Positions 1 through 9,327 of a stretch of DNA of 64,000 nt are shown here, piece after piece (the first letter of the stretch is position 1; every line of letters begins with the position of its first letter). Under the pieces are notes generated by a model. That model was not told where the DNA came from. It saw only the letters and a program-made list of their open reading frames with translations, and searched no databases. The stretch spans positions 1 through 64,000 of the forward strand of contig WSYJ01000045.1 in NCBI GenBank assembly GCA_020186115.1. Direction: 5' to 3'. This DNA is from Histomonas meleagridis (Eukaryota > Parabasalia > Tritrichomonadida > Dientamoebidae). Made by a program: the position numbers and the translations under genes.

Positions 1-69
1 GTTAACCCTCAAAATTTTAATGATACTTTTTACATTCAAAATCTCAGTTAATAACAACTTTAAGTTCCA

Positions 70-131
70 AACACTAAAATCTACATAGGATTAACAACAA
101 AACACTAAAATCCACATAGGATTAACAACAA
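70..131. repeat. 31-bp tandem duplication
   Basis: Two adjacent copies of a 31-nt unit starting AACACTAAAATCYACATAGG follow each other without a gap and differ at one clear position (T/C). Seen directly in sequence; no function is evident. Confidence 0.85.
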
Positions 132-267
132 CTCAGCCGGATTAATGCCTCACACATTTTAAATATAAATGTCATCATGAATTTAAATATATTTTATTAC
201 TTTCAATCAAAACCAACCGATTTATGATAATTCAATCGATTTTAGCCGTTCATCCTTTAGTTTATGT

Positions 268-326
268 AGCGCGGCTTGAAGCGAGCGTATCACGCGAAGC
301 TTCAATAGCGCTGTGTGTGTGTGTGT
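268..326. other. GC-rich inverted repeat plus (GT)n run
   Basis: AGCGC (268-272) and TTGAAGC (276-282) are matched by GCTTCAA (299-305) and GCGCT (308-312), giving a two-part stem around a 16-nt loop. An alternating TG run follows at 312-326. The block is far richer in G and C than the surrounding AT-rich DNA. Confidence 0.7.
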
Positions 327-429
327 CTAGGCGCCTCTGAATCATAGATTGACTCATCTTAAACCCAGATTTCATGGAACAATTAATTATAAACGGTATC
401 CATTCAATAAGGTGGGGTATCGTTTTTGA

Positions 430-764
430 TCAAGCTTTATTTAATTTCACTACTTGAATATAAATTGTTTCAGTTATAAAAATCGAATGTGATAAAATAA
501 AGGAATGAGTTAAATTGGGGAAATATGCTTTCGATGGAGAAAATGAATTAGAATTAGTGAATGCATTTGATTTTGTGAATTCATTTGATTTTGTGAATGT
601 ATTACTTTGTGTAAATGTATTTGATTTAGTGAATGTATTTTAGCTACAATTACATAGCTACTTGACAAATCATTGGGATTCGAAATCGTGAGAGTTCCTG
701 TGTTTGAATCATATGTTTCTGTTTTTAATTTTGCAAAAAATAATATGAATATTAATATTACCAT
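430..764 (-). pseudogene. Relic BspA-family gene lacking the LRR block
   Basis: An ATG at 764 opens a hydrophobic signal-peptide-like start (MVILIFILFFAK) followed by TYDSNTGTLTISN. This matches the mature N-terminus of the BspA-type protein near 14.3 kb (SYDEETKTLTISD). After about 35 codons the frame breaks. In the next frame the sequence continues as a Thr/Phe/Ser/Asn stalk (TFTKSNTFTQSN and further variants) that ends in a TGA at 430-432. The intact relative carries the same stalk just before its membrane span. The whole leucine-rich repeat block expected between the two parts is absent, as are the membrane span and tail. I read it as a dead, internally deleted copy. Confidence 0.75.
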
Positions 765-1298
765 GCTGTTATTAAATTGGACTTGTGTGAAGCCCTTCAA
801 TTTGATAGTTTTTGATCATATTAAACATAAATAAGATTTTTTTTCTGCTTTAAGTTTGATGTATATATACCATAATCTCATTCATTATTAATATCGCATT
901 TTAGTGAACTTTGATTTATAAAAATTAAATTTAAATATTTTTACCTTGAATGAAAATATTTTTATTTTTTAGTTAAAAAATATCGCTTTGGAATTTTTCA
1001 ATGAAATTCGGAACATCACATATCAAAAAGTATTTTTATCACAGCTTTTCAACACTTTACTTTCAAAATTCAATAAATACGATAATAAAATGGGATAAAA
1101 ACATGTTCCTTCCGTTTCGATACCATTAACATGATTTAAAAAGCAAAAATCACTTTGGTACATTCTAAATGTGGTTGATGGATTTGGAATTATTTTATAT
1201 CATTTTTTAAGTAAAAATGTACAATTAAAATTGCATATCAAAATAAAAGTTCATTAAAACAAAAGGATTTTGGATTATATCTCGAAATTAAAATTGAT
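765..1298. other. Gene-free AT-rich spacer
   Basis: This lies between the relic BspA gene and the 3' end of the eS6 gene. I see no coding or RNA signal. Confidence 0.6.
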
Positions 1299-1949
1299 TT
1301 AGTGCTTTAATCCCCTTTGTTCAAGTAATGCTTTGTATGCTTCAGCTTTCTTGACTGCTGCTTCTTTGCGTGCCTTCTTTTCCTTTAGGAACTTGGCCTT
1401 ACGTGCAAGACGGCGTGGTGTGATCAAACGTTGGATCTTTGGTTGTGTGAATTTACCTGGTTTAACTTCGCGACGAAGGACGAGTTTGGTGACATCGGCC
1501 TTTTTGTCAGCGCCAAAGATTGCTCTGATTCTTGTGGCACGCTTTGGACCATAACGGCGTGGAACTACTTTATCAGTAAGTCCTTCGATTTCAGCATCAC
1601 CTTTCTTGAGGACAATGAGATGAAGAGCTGAGATTTCAGATGAAATAACACATCCACGAACTGTCTTTCTCTTGCGTTCTCCATCTTTGCGTGGGCGATA
1701 ACATGATGTACCAGCACGAAGAAGAAGACGGACACGGCGTGGTGTAAGAACACCCTGCTTCATTGGGAAGCCTTGTTTATCGAATCCACCACCAAGACGG
1801 AAAAGATATCCGGCAAATTGTTGACCGAGAATTGAACCATCGATATCTTGTCCAAGGCGGTGATCATAAAGACTGTTAAGGGCAACTGGATCTTCGACAT
1901 CAATGCAAATTTGTGTTCCGTGATCAGGATAAGCTAAAGTAAGCCTCAT
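1299..1949 (-). CDS. RPS6: 40S ribosomal protein S6 (eS6)
   Basis: This is a component of the small ribosomal subunit. The 216-residue product shows the eS6 hallmarks in order: MRLTLAYPDHGTQ at the start, GGGFDKQGFPMKQGVLTPRR, RVRLLLRAGTSCYRPRKDGE, RKRKTVRGCV, LTDKVVPRRYGPKR and KIQRLITPRR. It ends in a basic Lys/Ala/Glu helix. I chose the ATG at 1949 because it aligns with the eS6 N-terminus; the frame extends 11 codons further to a GTG, which is not needed. Metazoan eS6 is about 249 residues; the phosphorylated serine-rich C-terminal tail is absent here. Codon use is richer in G and C than in the neighbours, as expected for a highly expressed gene. It is transcribed away from TFB5. Confidence 0.97.
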   Translation of the reverse strand: MRLTLAYPDHGTQICIDVEDPVALNSLYDHRLGQDIDGSILGQQFAGYLFRLGGGFDKQGFPMKQGVLTPRRVRLLLRAGTSCYRPRKDGERKRKTVRGCVISSEISALHLIVLKKGDAEIEGLTDKVVPRRYGPKRATRIRAIFGADKKADVTKLVLRREVKPGKFTQPKIQRLITPRRLARKAKFLKEKKARKEAAVKKAEAYKALLEQRGLKH

Positions 1950-2004
1950 TAAAAGGCCAGACCAAAACCGATACAAATTCACTAACTTTGTTTTGATTAT
2001 TTAC
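1950..2004. promoter_or_regulatory. Shared divergent promoter of eS6 and TFB5
   Basis: Only 55 bp separate the two divergent start codons. On the plus strand TTCACT (1978-1983) matches the trichomonad initiator pattern TCA(+1)Y(T/A), with the A 24 nt before the TFB5 ATG. I see no equally clear initiator for eS6. Confidence 0.55.
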
Positions 2005-2229
2005 ATGACAGCAATCCCTAAAAAAGGCGATCTGATAAAATGTTCAGATCCAGCAATCAGAGAGTACATATTATTTTTAAACGCCAACCAGCCAGACAAC
2101 AAAAAATTTGTGATTAAAGATCTTCCACCACTACATTTGTTTATACAAAGTGGAAAAACAGCTGAAATAAATGAAAAAATTAATGAACTCATTGATAAAT
2201 ACACATTTGACCCCGAAAATAGCACATAA
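2005..2229 (+). CDS. TFB5: TFIIH subunit TFB5/TTDA (p8)
   Basis: The predicted 74-residue protein matches the very small TFIIH core subunit p8 in length and motif order. It has KKGDLIKCSDPAIREYILFL (family: KGVLIECDPAMKQFLLYL), then KKFVIKDLPPLHLFI, then a C-terminal helix EKINELIDKYTF. TFB5 stabilises the XPB/p52 module of TFIIH in transcription initiation and nucleotide excision repair. The ATG at 2005 is used because the frame upstream reaches only a TTG. Genes this short are easily missed. Recognition is by eye and a profile search would settle it. Confidence 0.85.
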   Translation: MTAIPKKGDLIKCSDPAIREYILFLNANQPDNKKFVIKDLPPLHLFIQSGKTAEINEKINELIDKYTFDPENST

Positions 2230-2546
2230 TTGAAAATTTGTAATTATTTTTTAAAAAATATTTGTTTTTAAAAAACTATTTTTTATTTACCATCTTTTTC
2301 TTTAGCTTGCATATGATTTTCTTCTTACACCAATGCTCTTTTAAAATATATTACACCTTCTTGAAAATATCTTAAAATATAAATATTTATATTTACTATA
2401 TATTTTGTTATGAATTTTTCTAAATTAATTATAACGTTACTTAGTTGTCAAGAGTGAAGCAAACATTCATGTTTCTTTGATTTTTTTTTTTTTTGTGATT
2501 TTATCCTTTGTTTTATATTGAGAAAGTCTGCTAGGTAAATCCTGGA
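2230..2546. other. Spacer between TFB5 and the next gene
   Basis: AT-rich, with a long T run near 2480-2495. I see nothing else. Confidence 0.5.
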
Positions 2547-3428
2547 ATGGATTATCATTTTTTATGCCCACACAAAGTATCAGAGGAAATTACAAATAAC
2601 AGAAATGTAGCACAAATAAACTACAAAAATGACAGATTGTTTTTGACCTTACTTGCTCCTGGGTATAATCAAAAAACACCAATCGAAAATGCAATCTTTG
2701 GAATTACAGAGAAACAATTTGATCTCAAAATAATCAAATATGAAAATGATTTCAAGCTTAAACTTAAACCTAAACTTATTTCTTACCCAATTAATATCGC
2801 CATTTATCCTTTAAATAATTTCAATTTTAAAGCTAAATATACAAAATCTTTCTTACTACTCCAGACAGATAAAATTAAACTTAGTTCTAATAATCAATTA
2901 TTATTTGATTCTAGAATAAAAGAAGGAGAAATTTATTCATATGTTCATATGCAAACACGCTGTATAAATTGCTCCTTTTCGGTAGCTGTTAAAAGGCGGT
3001 CTTTTAGAAGTAACCTAATTAAGTCATATTTTGTTATTGGTAATCACATATTTAATGTAGGTTTTTCTTTTTTACCAAAAAAAATCATGAATAAAACAGC
3101 TTACACGTTTGCTGCGAATTTTTCACGGCCTCCATTTGAGTTATCAACAAAATTAAAACATAATAATTTTAAAACATTTCTTAAATTCCAAAAAAGTCCA
3201 TATTCATTAGACCTAGCTCTTGAAAGTAAGCAGGAAAAGTACGGATATGTTCAGCTTTCATATGCTAATTTTTCTAAATCAGTCAAATTGATCGTTGATT
3301 CAAACAAGAAGACAAAATTTCAAACAAGTTTGCCAATTGACTTAAAGACAAGTGTGGACTTTTGCGCTTCGATACCTTCATTTAAGGAGATTCCAATACT
3401 TTCTCTTTCCCTAAACTTTAATGAATAA
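2547..3428 (+). CDS. Unknown protein, possible beta-barrel outer-membrane protein
   Basis: The product is 293 residues and I do not recognise it by sequence. What can be seen is a long series of short segments with alternating hydrophobic and polar residues separated by short polar turns, for example FELSTKLKH, FKTFLKFQ, YSLDLALESK, YGYVQLSYANF and SVKLIVDS. There is no signal peptide, hydrophobic helix or catalytic motif. It ends in ILSLSLNFNE, which resembles a final strand. Length and pattern would suit a VDAC/Tom40-like barrel of the hydrogenosome outer membrane, but this is inference. The ATG at 2547 is the first in frame. A soluble beta-rich protein is the main alternative. Confidence 0.7.
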   Translation: MDYHFLCPHKVSEEITNNRNVAQINYKNDRLFLTLLAPGYNQKTPIENAIFGITEKQFDLKIIKYENDFKLKLKPKLISYPINIAIYPLNNFNFKAKYTKSFLLLQTDKIKLSSNNQLLFDSRIKEGEIYSYVHMQTRCINCSFSVAVKRRSFRSNLIKSYFVIGNHIFNVGFSFLPKKIMNKTAYTFAANFSRPPFELSTKLKHNNFKTFLKFQKSPYSLDLALESKQEKYGYVQLSYANFSKSVKLIVDSNKKTKFQTSLPIDLKTSVDFCASIPSFKEIPILSLSLNFNE

Positions 3429-3830
3429 AAATAAAACTATAAATTTATGTTAAACAAAAACAGATTAAAATCTATGATTAAACAAGGCAAAAACATCTTG
3501 TTTGTTATTCAAGAAAGTGTTAAAAAAATAATAAAGGTTTTGGTACCAAAACGATATAAATTTCAGAACGACGATGGTTTCCTGAACATTTAATTTGTCT
3601 ATCGTTCCAACTCACATTTTTAGGATTCTTTGAAGAAGGACAACATGAAAAAGCTAAGTTAGAATAAACTTATTAAAAGTGTAACAATAAAATCAAATGC
3701 AAAACTTAAATTTTAAGCTGAAGAATAAATTTTATTTTCCATTTCGAACAAAAATAACATGTTATTTACTTTTTTATCTGTATTTTCCACAAACAAAATA
3801 AAAATATTTTTTGTGTCTTCATCTGAAACG
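3429..3830. other. Convergent 3' spacer with a 16-bp palindrome
   Basis: The flanking genes converge here. The only structured element is a perfect palindrome, GTTTTGGTACCAAAAC, at 3537-3552. The rest is AT-rich with no reading frame. Confidence 0.6.
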
Positions 3831-6800
3831 TCATCCGAAATCATTTATCACTGCAGAAGTAAGTAAAACGTGCTCATCGAGTTCAGCCATCAGTCTTTGA
3901 TTCTTTCTGCTTTTCCAATACAACAACACAGACACCACAACGATTAACACCAAAGCGATCACTCCAATTACTATAGCGATAATAACACTTATTCCAAGTG
4001 ATTTTGGAACTGGTGTATCTTTTGTATACTTACATATATCGAAGTAATTTTCGGGTTCAGCAGCAAGAATTTGATTCCATTCAGCCGTATTATTGATATT
4101 ATAATTATTATAATCTTTGAGATATGGCAAACATAACGTAATGTTATAAACGAAATGTTCGTTTTTAGAAATTTTATTTTGTTTTGTGTTTTCAAACACT
4201 TTGGAATTAAAGTTTGGTGGTTGATCAGGAAATGATAAAATTGATAATGATGAACAATCTTCAAAAATATATGTTACATCCATTGTAACTGTATGAAGTA
4301 AAGGGATGTGAACAAGTACAAGTGATGTACATCCCTTAAAAATATAGTCTCCGTCTATCCTAATTAAGTTTTGGAAGATTACAGTTTTGAGTGATTTACA
4401 ATTTTCAAATGAGCCGCTTTTGATCGTCTCGAGACTTTTCAATTCGATTGTTTCGAGTGAAATACAATTGACGAATCCATAAGATTCGATTGTTTCGATA
4501 GTATCGAATGAAACATTTTTCAAGTTAGTACAATTAGAGAAACAATTTGAACCAATTTCCTTAACATTAGATAAGTTAACAGAGAATAAATTATAACAAC
4601 ACTTAAATACAGAACTTTTTAGAGATAAAACAGAAGGAAATGTCACATTAACTAAAGAAGTACAACTCGTAAATGCTTTCTCATATATGTTAACAGCATT
4701 TGGAATATTAATAATTTGTAAATTTATACATTTCTCAAATGATTGAAGACCAATAGCTTCAACAATAGGAAATGAAATATTAATTAATGAAACACAATTT
4801 CGAAATGACGCTTGGAAAATTGTATATAATTTTGGTATATTAACATTTTGTAAACTTAAACATTGTTCAAATGCTGATGTTTTAACTATGTCAACAAGAG
4901 GAAATGAAATATTAACTAATGAGAAACAATTGATAAATGCTTTTTCAGTTATTGTAACTAATTTTGGTATATCAACATGTTGTAAATTTATACAATCTGA
5001 AAAAGATGAAGTATCAATTGTTGAAACATTCGAAAATGAAATATTATCCAAAGAAGTACAATTATAAAATGCACATTTTCCAATAATTTGAAGTTTTGGA
5101 AATGTAACGTTTTGTAATTTAAGACAATCCTCAAAAGTATTTTGTCCTATTTCGATTAAATTTGAAGCTGAAATTGTTTCGAGATTTTTACATGATTTGA
5201 AAAGTTCCGAATTCATTTTTGTTATAATATCATTATTAAAGGATTTAATTGATTGACAATATGCAAAACATTTTGATCCGATTTGATTTACCTTCGAAAA
5301 ATTAATATTTTTAATAGAAGAACTCATGAAACATTCGTTTCCAAGTATTTGAACATTATTAATATTTATATCTTTTAAACTTTTTTGATTTTTAAAACAT
5401 CCATCGCCAATTTCAATCAAATTTGGCGCATTAAATTTTCGTAATTTTGTTCCTATAAAAACTTCTTTTCCAATATACATTAATTTTGGCGCATTAAAGT
5501 TCTCAATATTTAGACAATTTTGAAACGCATAATTACTACAATTTATTAACGAAGGGAAATCACATGAAATATAACTATTTGTAAATGAAAAACATCCAAC
5601 AAATTCCAAATATGGAAAATCAATATCTTGTATAGTCGAATTATAAAAACAATAATCCCCAATTTTGGTGATGTTAAATTTAATTTTAGAAGGTTGTAAA
5701 GCAGCAAAAAATGCATTTTTGAAACATGAATTTCCAAATTCTTTACAACTAGAAAGATAAATATTACTAATGTGTTGATACGAAAATAAATAATCAGGTG
5801 CAATTTCAAGACTTTCTAAGTCAAAAGTTTGTATACTATTTTGTCCTTGAAACAAATTGTTATTACATTTAGTTAATTTCGGTGCTTTAAACGTTGAAAG
5901 AGATTCACATAAAGAAAATACATATTCGCCGGCTTCAATAAGATTAGGAACAGAAAGATTATGCAAATAAATACATTTTTCAAAAACTCGATTTCCGATT
6001 TTTCTAACATTTTCTAAACAAATCGAAGTTAATGCTAAACAATTCGAAAATGCAAAATCATCAACAAAAACAACGTTTGGAATTTTCACTGTTTTTAAGT
6101 TAATACAAAACGAAAACGCAGAATTTAATACATTTTTAAGTCGCGGTAACTCAATATTTTCTAAATAAATACATTTAGTAAAACAATCGATTGAACAATT
6201 TTCTATTTTTGGTAAAAATACATTTTTTAGAATTTTACACCTTAAAAAACATCCAATTCCAATATGAGTTACGCCTGGACAAGAAATATTTTCCAAACTT
6301 ATACAAGAATCAAATGTATTATCTCCAATTACTTTAACATTTTCATTAATAACAATTGTTTCTAAATAGTAACAATGTGTAAAAACATTGGAATCGAATG
6401 TTGTGACTGAATTTGGAATTATAATACTTTTTAATGATATACAATATCCAAATACAGAATCACCAATTTTTTGTACATTTTCGCTGATAGTTATTGATTC
6501 TAAATTAGAACATGAATAAAACATTGAATGTTCAATCTCTGTAATTAAGTTTGGCATTATGATACTCGTTAATGAACTACAGCCGAAAAAAACAGAATCT
6601 TCAATTGTGGTTAATGAATTAGGAAGTGTAAAATTCTTCAATGAGTAACAATAAAAAAATGAGCCAATTCCAATTGTTTCGATTTTGTCATTCATGATAA
6701 TTGTTTCTAAATTATTACATTGAAAAAAAGAACGAGGTCCAATCGAAAGAACAGAACTTGGAATTGTTATTGTTGTTATTGATTTACACTCAGCAAACAA

Positions 6801-7460
6801 ACCAAGAGAAAGACTTGTAACCGAATTTGAAATGATAACATTAATTAATGATGTACAACTTTCGAATGCAGAGTACCCTAATGATGTAACTGAATCTGGA
6901 ATTATAATGGTTTCTAATGATGTACATTTTAGAAATGCACTATTTCCGATGGAAGTAACTGAATTTGGTATTGTAACATTTTGCAAAGAAATGCATTTAT
7001 GAAATAAAAAATTACTAAGAGCTGTAAGTGAATTTGAGAGTACGACGCTTGTTAATGAATCACAGTATTGAAATGCTTCATATGAAATTGAAGTGACTGA
7101 GTTTGGAATTGTGATACTTTTCATGGATTTGCACAATCGAAATGCATTCTCTTGAATTGTTGTCAAACTTTCCCCTAATGTAATTGTTTCGACGCATGAA
7201 CACGTGGAAAATGCATTGTACTCAATTAATTTTACAGAATTCCCTATGTTAATTGAAATTAATTTATCCCATAAAACAAAACCATTTGAAGGAATTGTAT
7301 CAATTTCACCATCAATGAAGAGATGTTTTGATATAGCCTTATAATCATAAATTCCTATAAATTCCTCTTTTTTAGATATAAGTAATGTACAATTGCTTTC
7401 AATAAAAATTGGCTTTACGTTGGCTATTAGAATCGATATGAAATAATTGAACCATAGCAT
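3831..7460 (-). CDS. BspA-type leucine-rich repeat surface protein (type I membrane)
   Basis: The 1209-residue protein is made almost entirely of BspA-like LRR units of about 23 residues (LRR_5 type; pattern N-SVTSIG-SAF-C-SLETI-IP), more than 40 in tandem. The N-terminus MLWFNYFISILIANV resembles a signal peptide. The C-terminus carries one membrane span (SVIIAIVIGVIALVLIVVVS) followed by YWKSRK and a tail of about 30 residues containing DEHVLL. That predicts a plasma-membrane receptor or adhesin with an extracellular LRR solenoid. I start at the ATG at 7460 because it begins the signal peptide; upstream only a TTG extends the frame. The first half keeps strong consensus (IPNSVTSIG), while the second half drifts to irregular units (PKL, FPKL). 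Family members in T. vaginalis are linked to host and bacterial adhesion; that role is not shown here. Confidence 0.93.
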   Translation of the reverse strand: MLWFNYFISILIANVKPIFIESNCTLLISKKEEFIGIYDYKAISKHLFIDGEIDTIPSNGFVLWDKLISINIGNSVKLIEYNAFSTCSCVETITLGESLTTIQENAFRLCKSMKSITIPNSVTSISYEAFQYCDSLTSVVLSNSLTALSNFLFHKCISLQNVTIPNSVTSIGNSAFLKCTSLETIIIPDSVTSLGYSAFESCTSLINVIISNSVTSLSLGLFAECKSITTITIPSSVLSIGPRSFFQCNNLETIIMNDKIETIGIGSFFYCYSLKNFTLPNSLTTIEDSVFFGCSSLTSIIMPNLITEIEHSMFYSCSNLESITISENVQKIGDSVFGYCISLKSIIIPNSVTTFDSNVFTHCYYLETIVINENVKVIGDNTFDSCISLENISCPGVTHIGIGCFLRCKILKNVFLPKIENCSIDCFTKCIYLENIELPRLKNVLNSAFSFCINLKTVKIPNVVFVDDFAFSNCLALTSICLENVRKIGNRVFEKCIYLHNLSVPNLIEAGEYVFSLCESLSTFKAPKLTKCNNNLFQGQNSIQTFDLESLEIAPDYLFSYQHISNIYLSSCKEFGNSCFKNAFFAALQPSKIKFNITKIGDYCFYNSTIQDIDFPYLEFVGCFSFTNSYISCDFPSLINCSNYAFQNCLNIENFNAPKLMYIGKEVFIGTKLRKFNAPNLIEIGDGCFKNQKSLKDININNVQILGNECFMSSSIKNINFSKVNQIGSKCFAYCQSIKSFNNDIITKMNSELFKSCKNLETISASNLIEIGQNTFEDCLKLQNVTFPKLQIIGKCAFYNCTSLDNISFSNVSTIDTSSFSDCINLQHVDIPKLVTITEKAFINCFSLVNISFPLVDIVKTSAFEQCLSLQNVNIPKLYTIFQASFRNCVSLINISFPIVEAIGLQSFEKCINLQIINIPNAVNIYEKAFTSCTSLVNVTFPSVLSLKSSVFKCCYNLFSVNLSNVKEIGSNCFSNCTNLKNVSFDTIETIESYGFVNCISLETIELKSLETIKSGSFENCKSLKTVIFQNLIRIDGDYIFKGCTSLVLVHIPLLHTVTMDVTYIFEDCSSLSILSFPDQPPNFNSKVFENTKQNKISKNEHFVYNITLCLPYLKDYNNYNINNTAEWNQILAAEPENYFDICKYTKDTPVPKSLGISVIIAIVIGVIALVLIVVVSVLLYWKSRKNQRLMAELDEHVLLTSAVINDFG

Positions 7461-7984
7461 CAAATAACCAAAATCTTGTTCTGAGCCTAAAAAAAAAAAA
7501 ACGTTTAAAAATATTGAGCCATTAACCGCTGTCAAATTTGATTTGTTTTCAAATTTTGATTAGAGAACGTTTGTTAATGAGCATTTGTTAATTTCGTTTA
7601 ATTGTTCAGAAATATCGATTATTAACGACAGTTTCAGCACCTGGTTTGGTTGGGGATATTCCCAACTCAATTCGGAGGTTTTTTCTTCGGAAATTCATTT
7701 AAGTAAATTAGTGAATATTTGTGTTATGGGATATATCGATATATCGCATCATTGAATTATATGTATCGTAGATTCGGGCAGGTAAATGTTTCACTTGTCA
7801 TGGCAGAGCCCAAAGGAGACCAAGAATGGGACGATTTTGCAATAGAAAAAATTTTTTTGCTGATACGAATTGATAAGAGTTTATCCAAAAAATTTCAATA
7901 GCATAAATTTTTATGGATTGCACTAATCACTGCAGTTTATGAAAGCAAAAAAGATAATTAATTAGTATTGAAGATTTATTGTCT
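7461..7984. other. Upstream region of the BspA gene, downstream of EF-1alpha
   Basis: Holds a poly-A run at about 7488-7500 and an AACGTTTGTTAATG stretch near 7566. I see no gene. Confidence 0.5.
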
Positions 7985-9307
7985 TTACTTCTTCTTCTTA
8001 TCTTCAACGACCTTCTTTTCGACAGCACGGATAACGCCAACAGCGACTGTTTGCTTCATATCACGAACAGCGAATCTTCCTAATGCAGCGTATTCCTTGA
8101 ATGTTTCGACGACGAGTGGCTTTGATGGGACGACTACGACGACGGCAGCATCATCCTTTTGGATCCATTCTGGGTTCTCTGTGACCTTCTTACCGTGACG
8201 GCGGTCGATACGTTGGACGAGCTTGTCGAACTTGCAAGCGATGTGAGCTGTGTGGCAGTCGAAAACTGGTTGGTAGCCAGCGTGGATCTTACCTGGGTGG
8301 TTGGAGATGATCATTTGTGCTGTGAAGTTGATGCATTGCATTGGTGGATCACGGTTAGCTTCACCGACGACGTAACCACGCTTGATGTCAGAGACGGCGA
8401 CGTTCTTGACGTTGAAACCGATGTTATCTCCTGGGACGGCCTCTGGGAGTTGTGTGTGGTGCATTTCGATGGACTTAACTTCGGTGGTGACTGTTGATGG
8501 TGCGAAGACGACTGTCATGTTTGGCTTCATGATACCGGATTCAACACGACCAACTGGAACTGTACCGATACCAGAGATCTTGTAGACATCTTGGACTGGA
8601 AGACGGAGTGGACGGTCGAATGGACGCTTTGGTGGTTGGAGTGTATCGAGTGTTTCAAGGAGTGTGCCGCCTGTGTACCATGGCATGTTTGGTGACTTTT
8701 CGGTCATGTTATCACCGACGAATCCAGAGATTGGGACGAACTTGTATTGTTCTGGCTTGAAACCAATGTTACCAAGGATGTGTGTCATTTCTTGGACGAT
8801 TTCATCATAACGTTGCTTGGAGTAGTTGACTGTGTTGTCATCCATCTTGTTAACACCAACAATAACTTGCTTGATACCAAGGGTGAAGGCAAGAAGAGCG
8901 TGTTCACGGGTTTGGCCTTGTTCGGCAATACCGGCTTCGAAACCACCGCGTGTGGCATCAATAACAAGGACGGCAGCATCGGCTTGGGATGTACCTGTGA
9001 TCATGTTCTTGATGAAGTCTCTGTGTCCTGGAGCATCAATGATTGTGAACATGTATTTTGGTGATTAGGATTGCCAAAGGGAGATATCGATTGTGATACC
9101 ACGTTCACGTTCGGCCTTGAGGTTATCCGTAACGAAGGCATATTTGAAGGAGCCCTTACCAAGTTGGACGGCTTCCTTTTCGATTTGGGCGAGCTTTCTC
9201 TTATCGATACCACCGCACTTGTAGATTAAGTGGCCTGTTGTTGTTGATTTACCAGCATCGACGTGTCCGATAACGACGAGATTGATATGTTCTTTCTCCT
9301 TACCCAT
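7985..9307 (-). CDS. EEF1A: Translation elongation factor EF-1alpha, interrupted by an in-frame TAA
   Basis: EF-1alpha delivers aminoacyl-tRNA to the ribosome as a GTPase. The G1 motif GHVDAGKST, the switch region [15 protein letters not shown]3 DAPGH and G4 NKMD are all present, followed by domains 2 and 3 ending in a lysine-rich tail. Length is 441 codons. After DISLW, where the family reads KFETPKY, this copy reads Q-S-stop-S-P-K-Y. The TAA is at 9065-9067, and the frame is otherwise intact on both sides with no insertion or deletion. As written it would stop after 80 residues. It may be a dead copy of a multi-copy gene, a sequencing error or a readthrough site. Codon use is rich in C-ending codons, typical of a highly expressed gene. 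A clear initiator TTCACT lies upstream. Confidence 0.92.
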
Positions 9308-9321
9308 TAGGCAATAAACAA

Positions 9322-9327
9322 AGTGAA
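9322..9327 (-). promoter_or_regulatory. Initiator-like element of EF-1alpha
   Basis: On the minus strand TTCACT places the A(+1) at 9324, about 17 nt before the ATG. It matches the trichomonad initiator pattern and spacing. Confidence 0.55.

Larger units (their letters stand above)
1..429. other. Gene-free left end
   Basis: I see no convincing reading frame here. The stretch holds a 31-bp tandem duplication, a GC-rich inverted repeat followed by a GT run, and AT-rich sequence. Confidence 0.6.

Noticed and set aside
1333-1753. Plus-strand and alternative-frame reading frames across eS6
   Set aside because: They are antisense or shifted frames of a well-conserved ribosomal protein gene, without own start signals.
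3553-3640. snRNA or snoRNA gene after the palindrome
   Set aside because: I looked for U1-U6 landmarks and C/D boxes; partial matches only, with no consistent fold.
7719-7901. Small plus-strand reading frame upstream of the BspA gene
   Set aside because: It starts at GTG, has no motif and lies in the region between two minus-strand genes.
8159-9068. Plus-strand reading frames opposite EF-1alpha
   Set aside because: They exist because of the biased codon use of EF-1alpha on the other strand and show no protein family.
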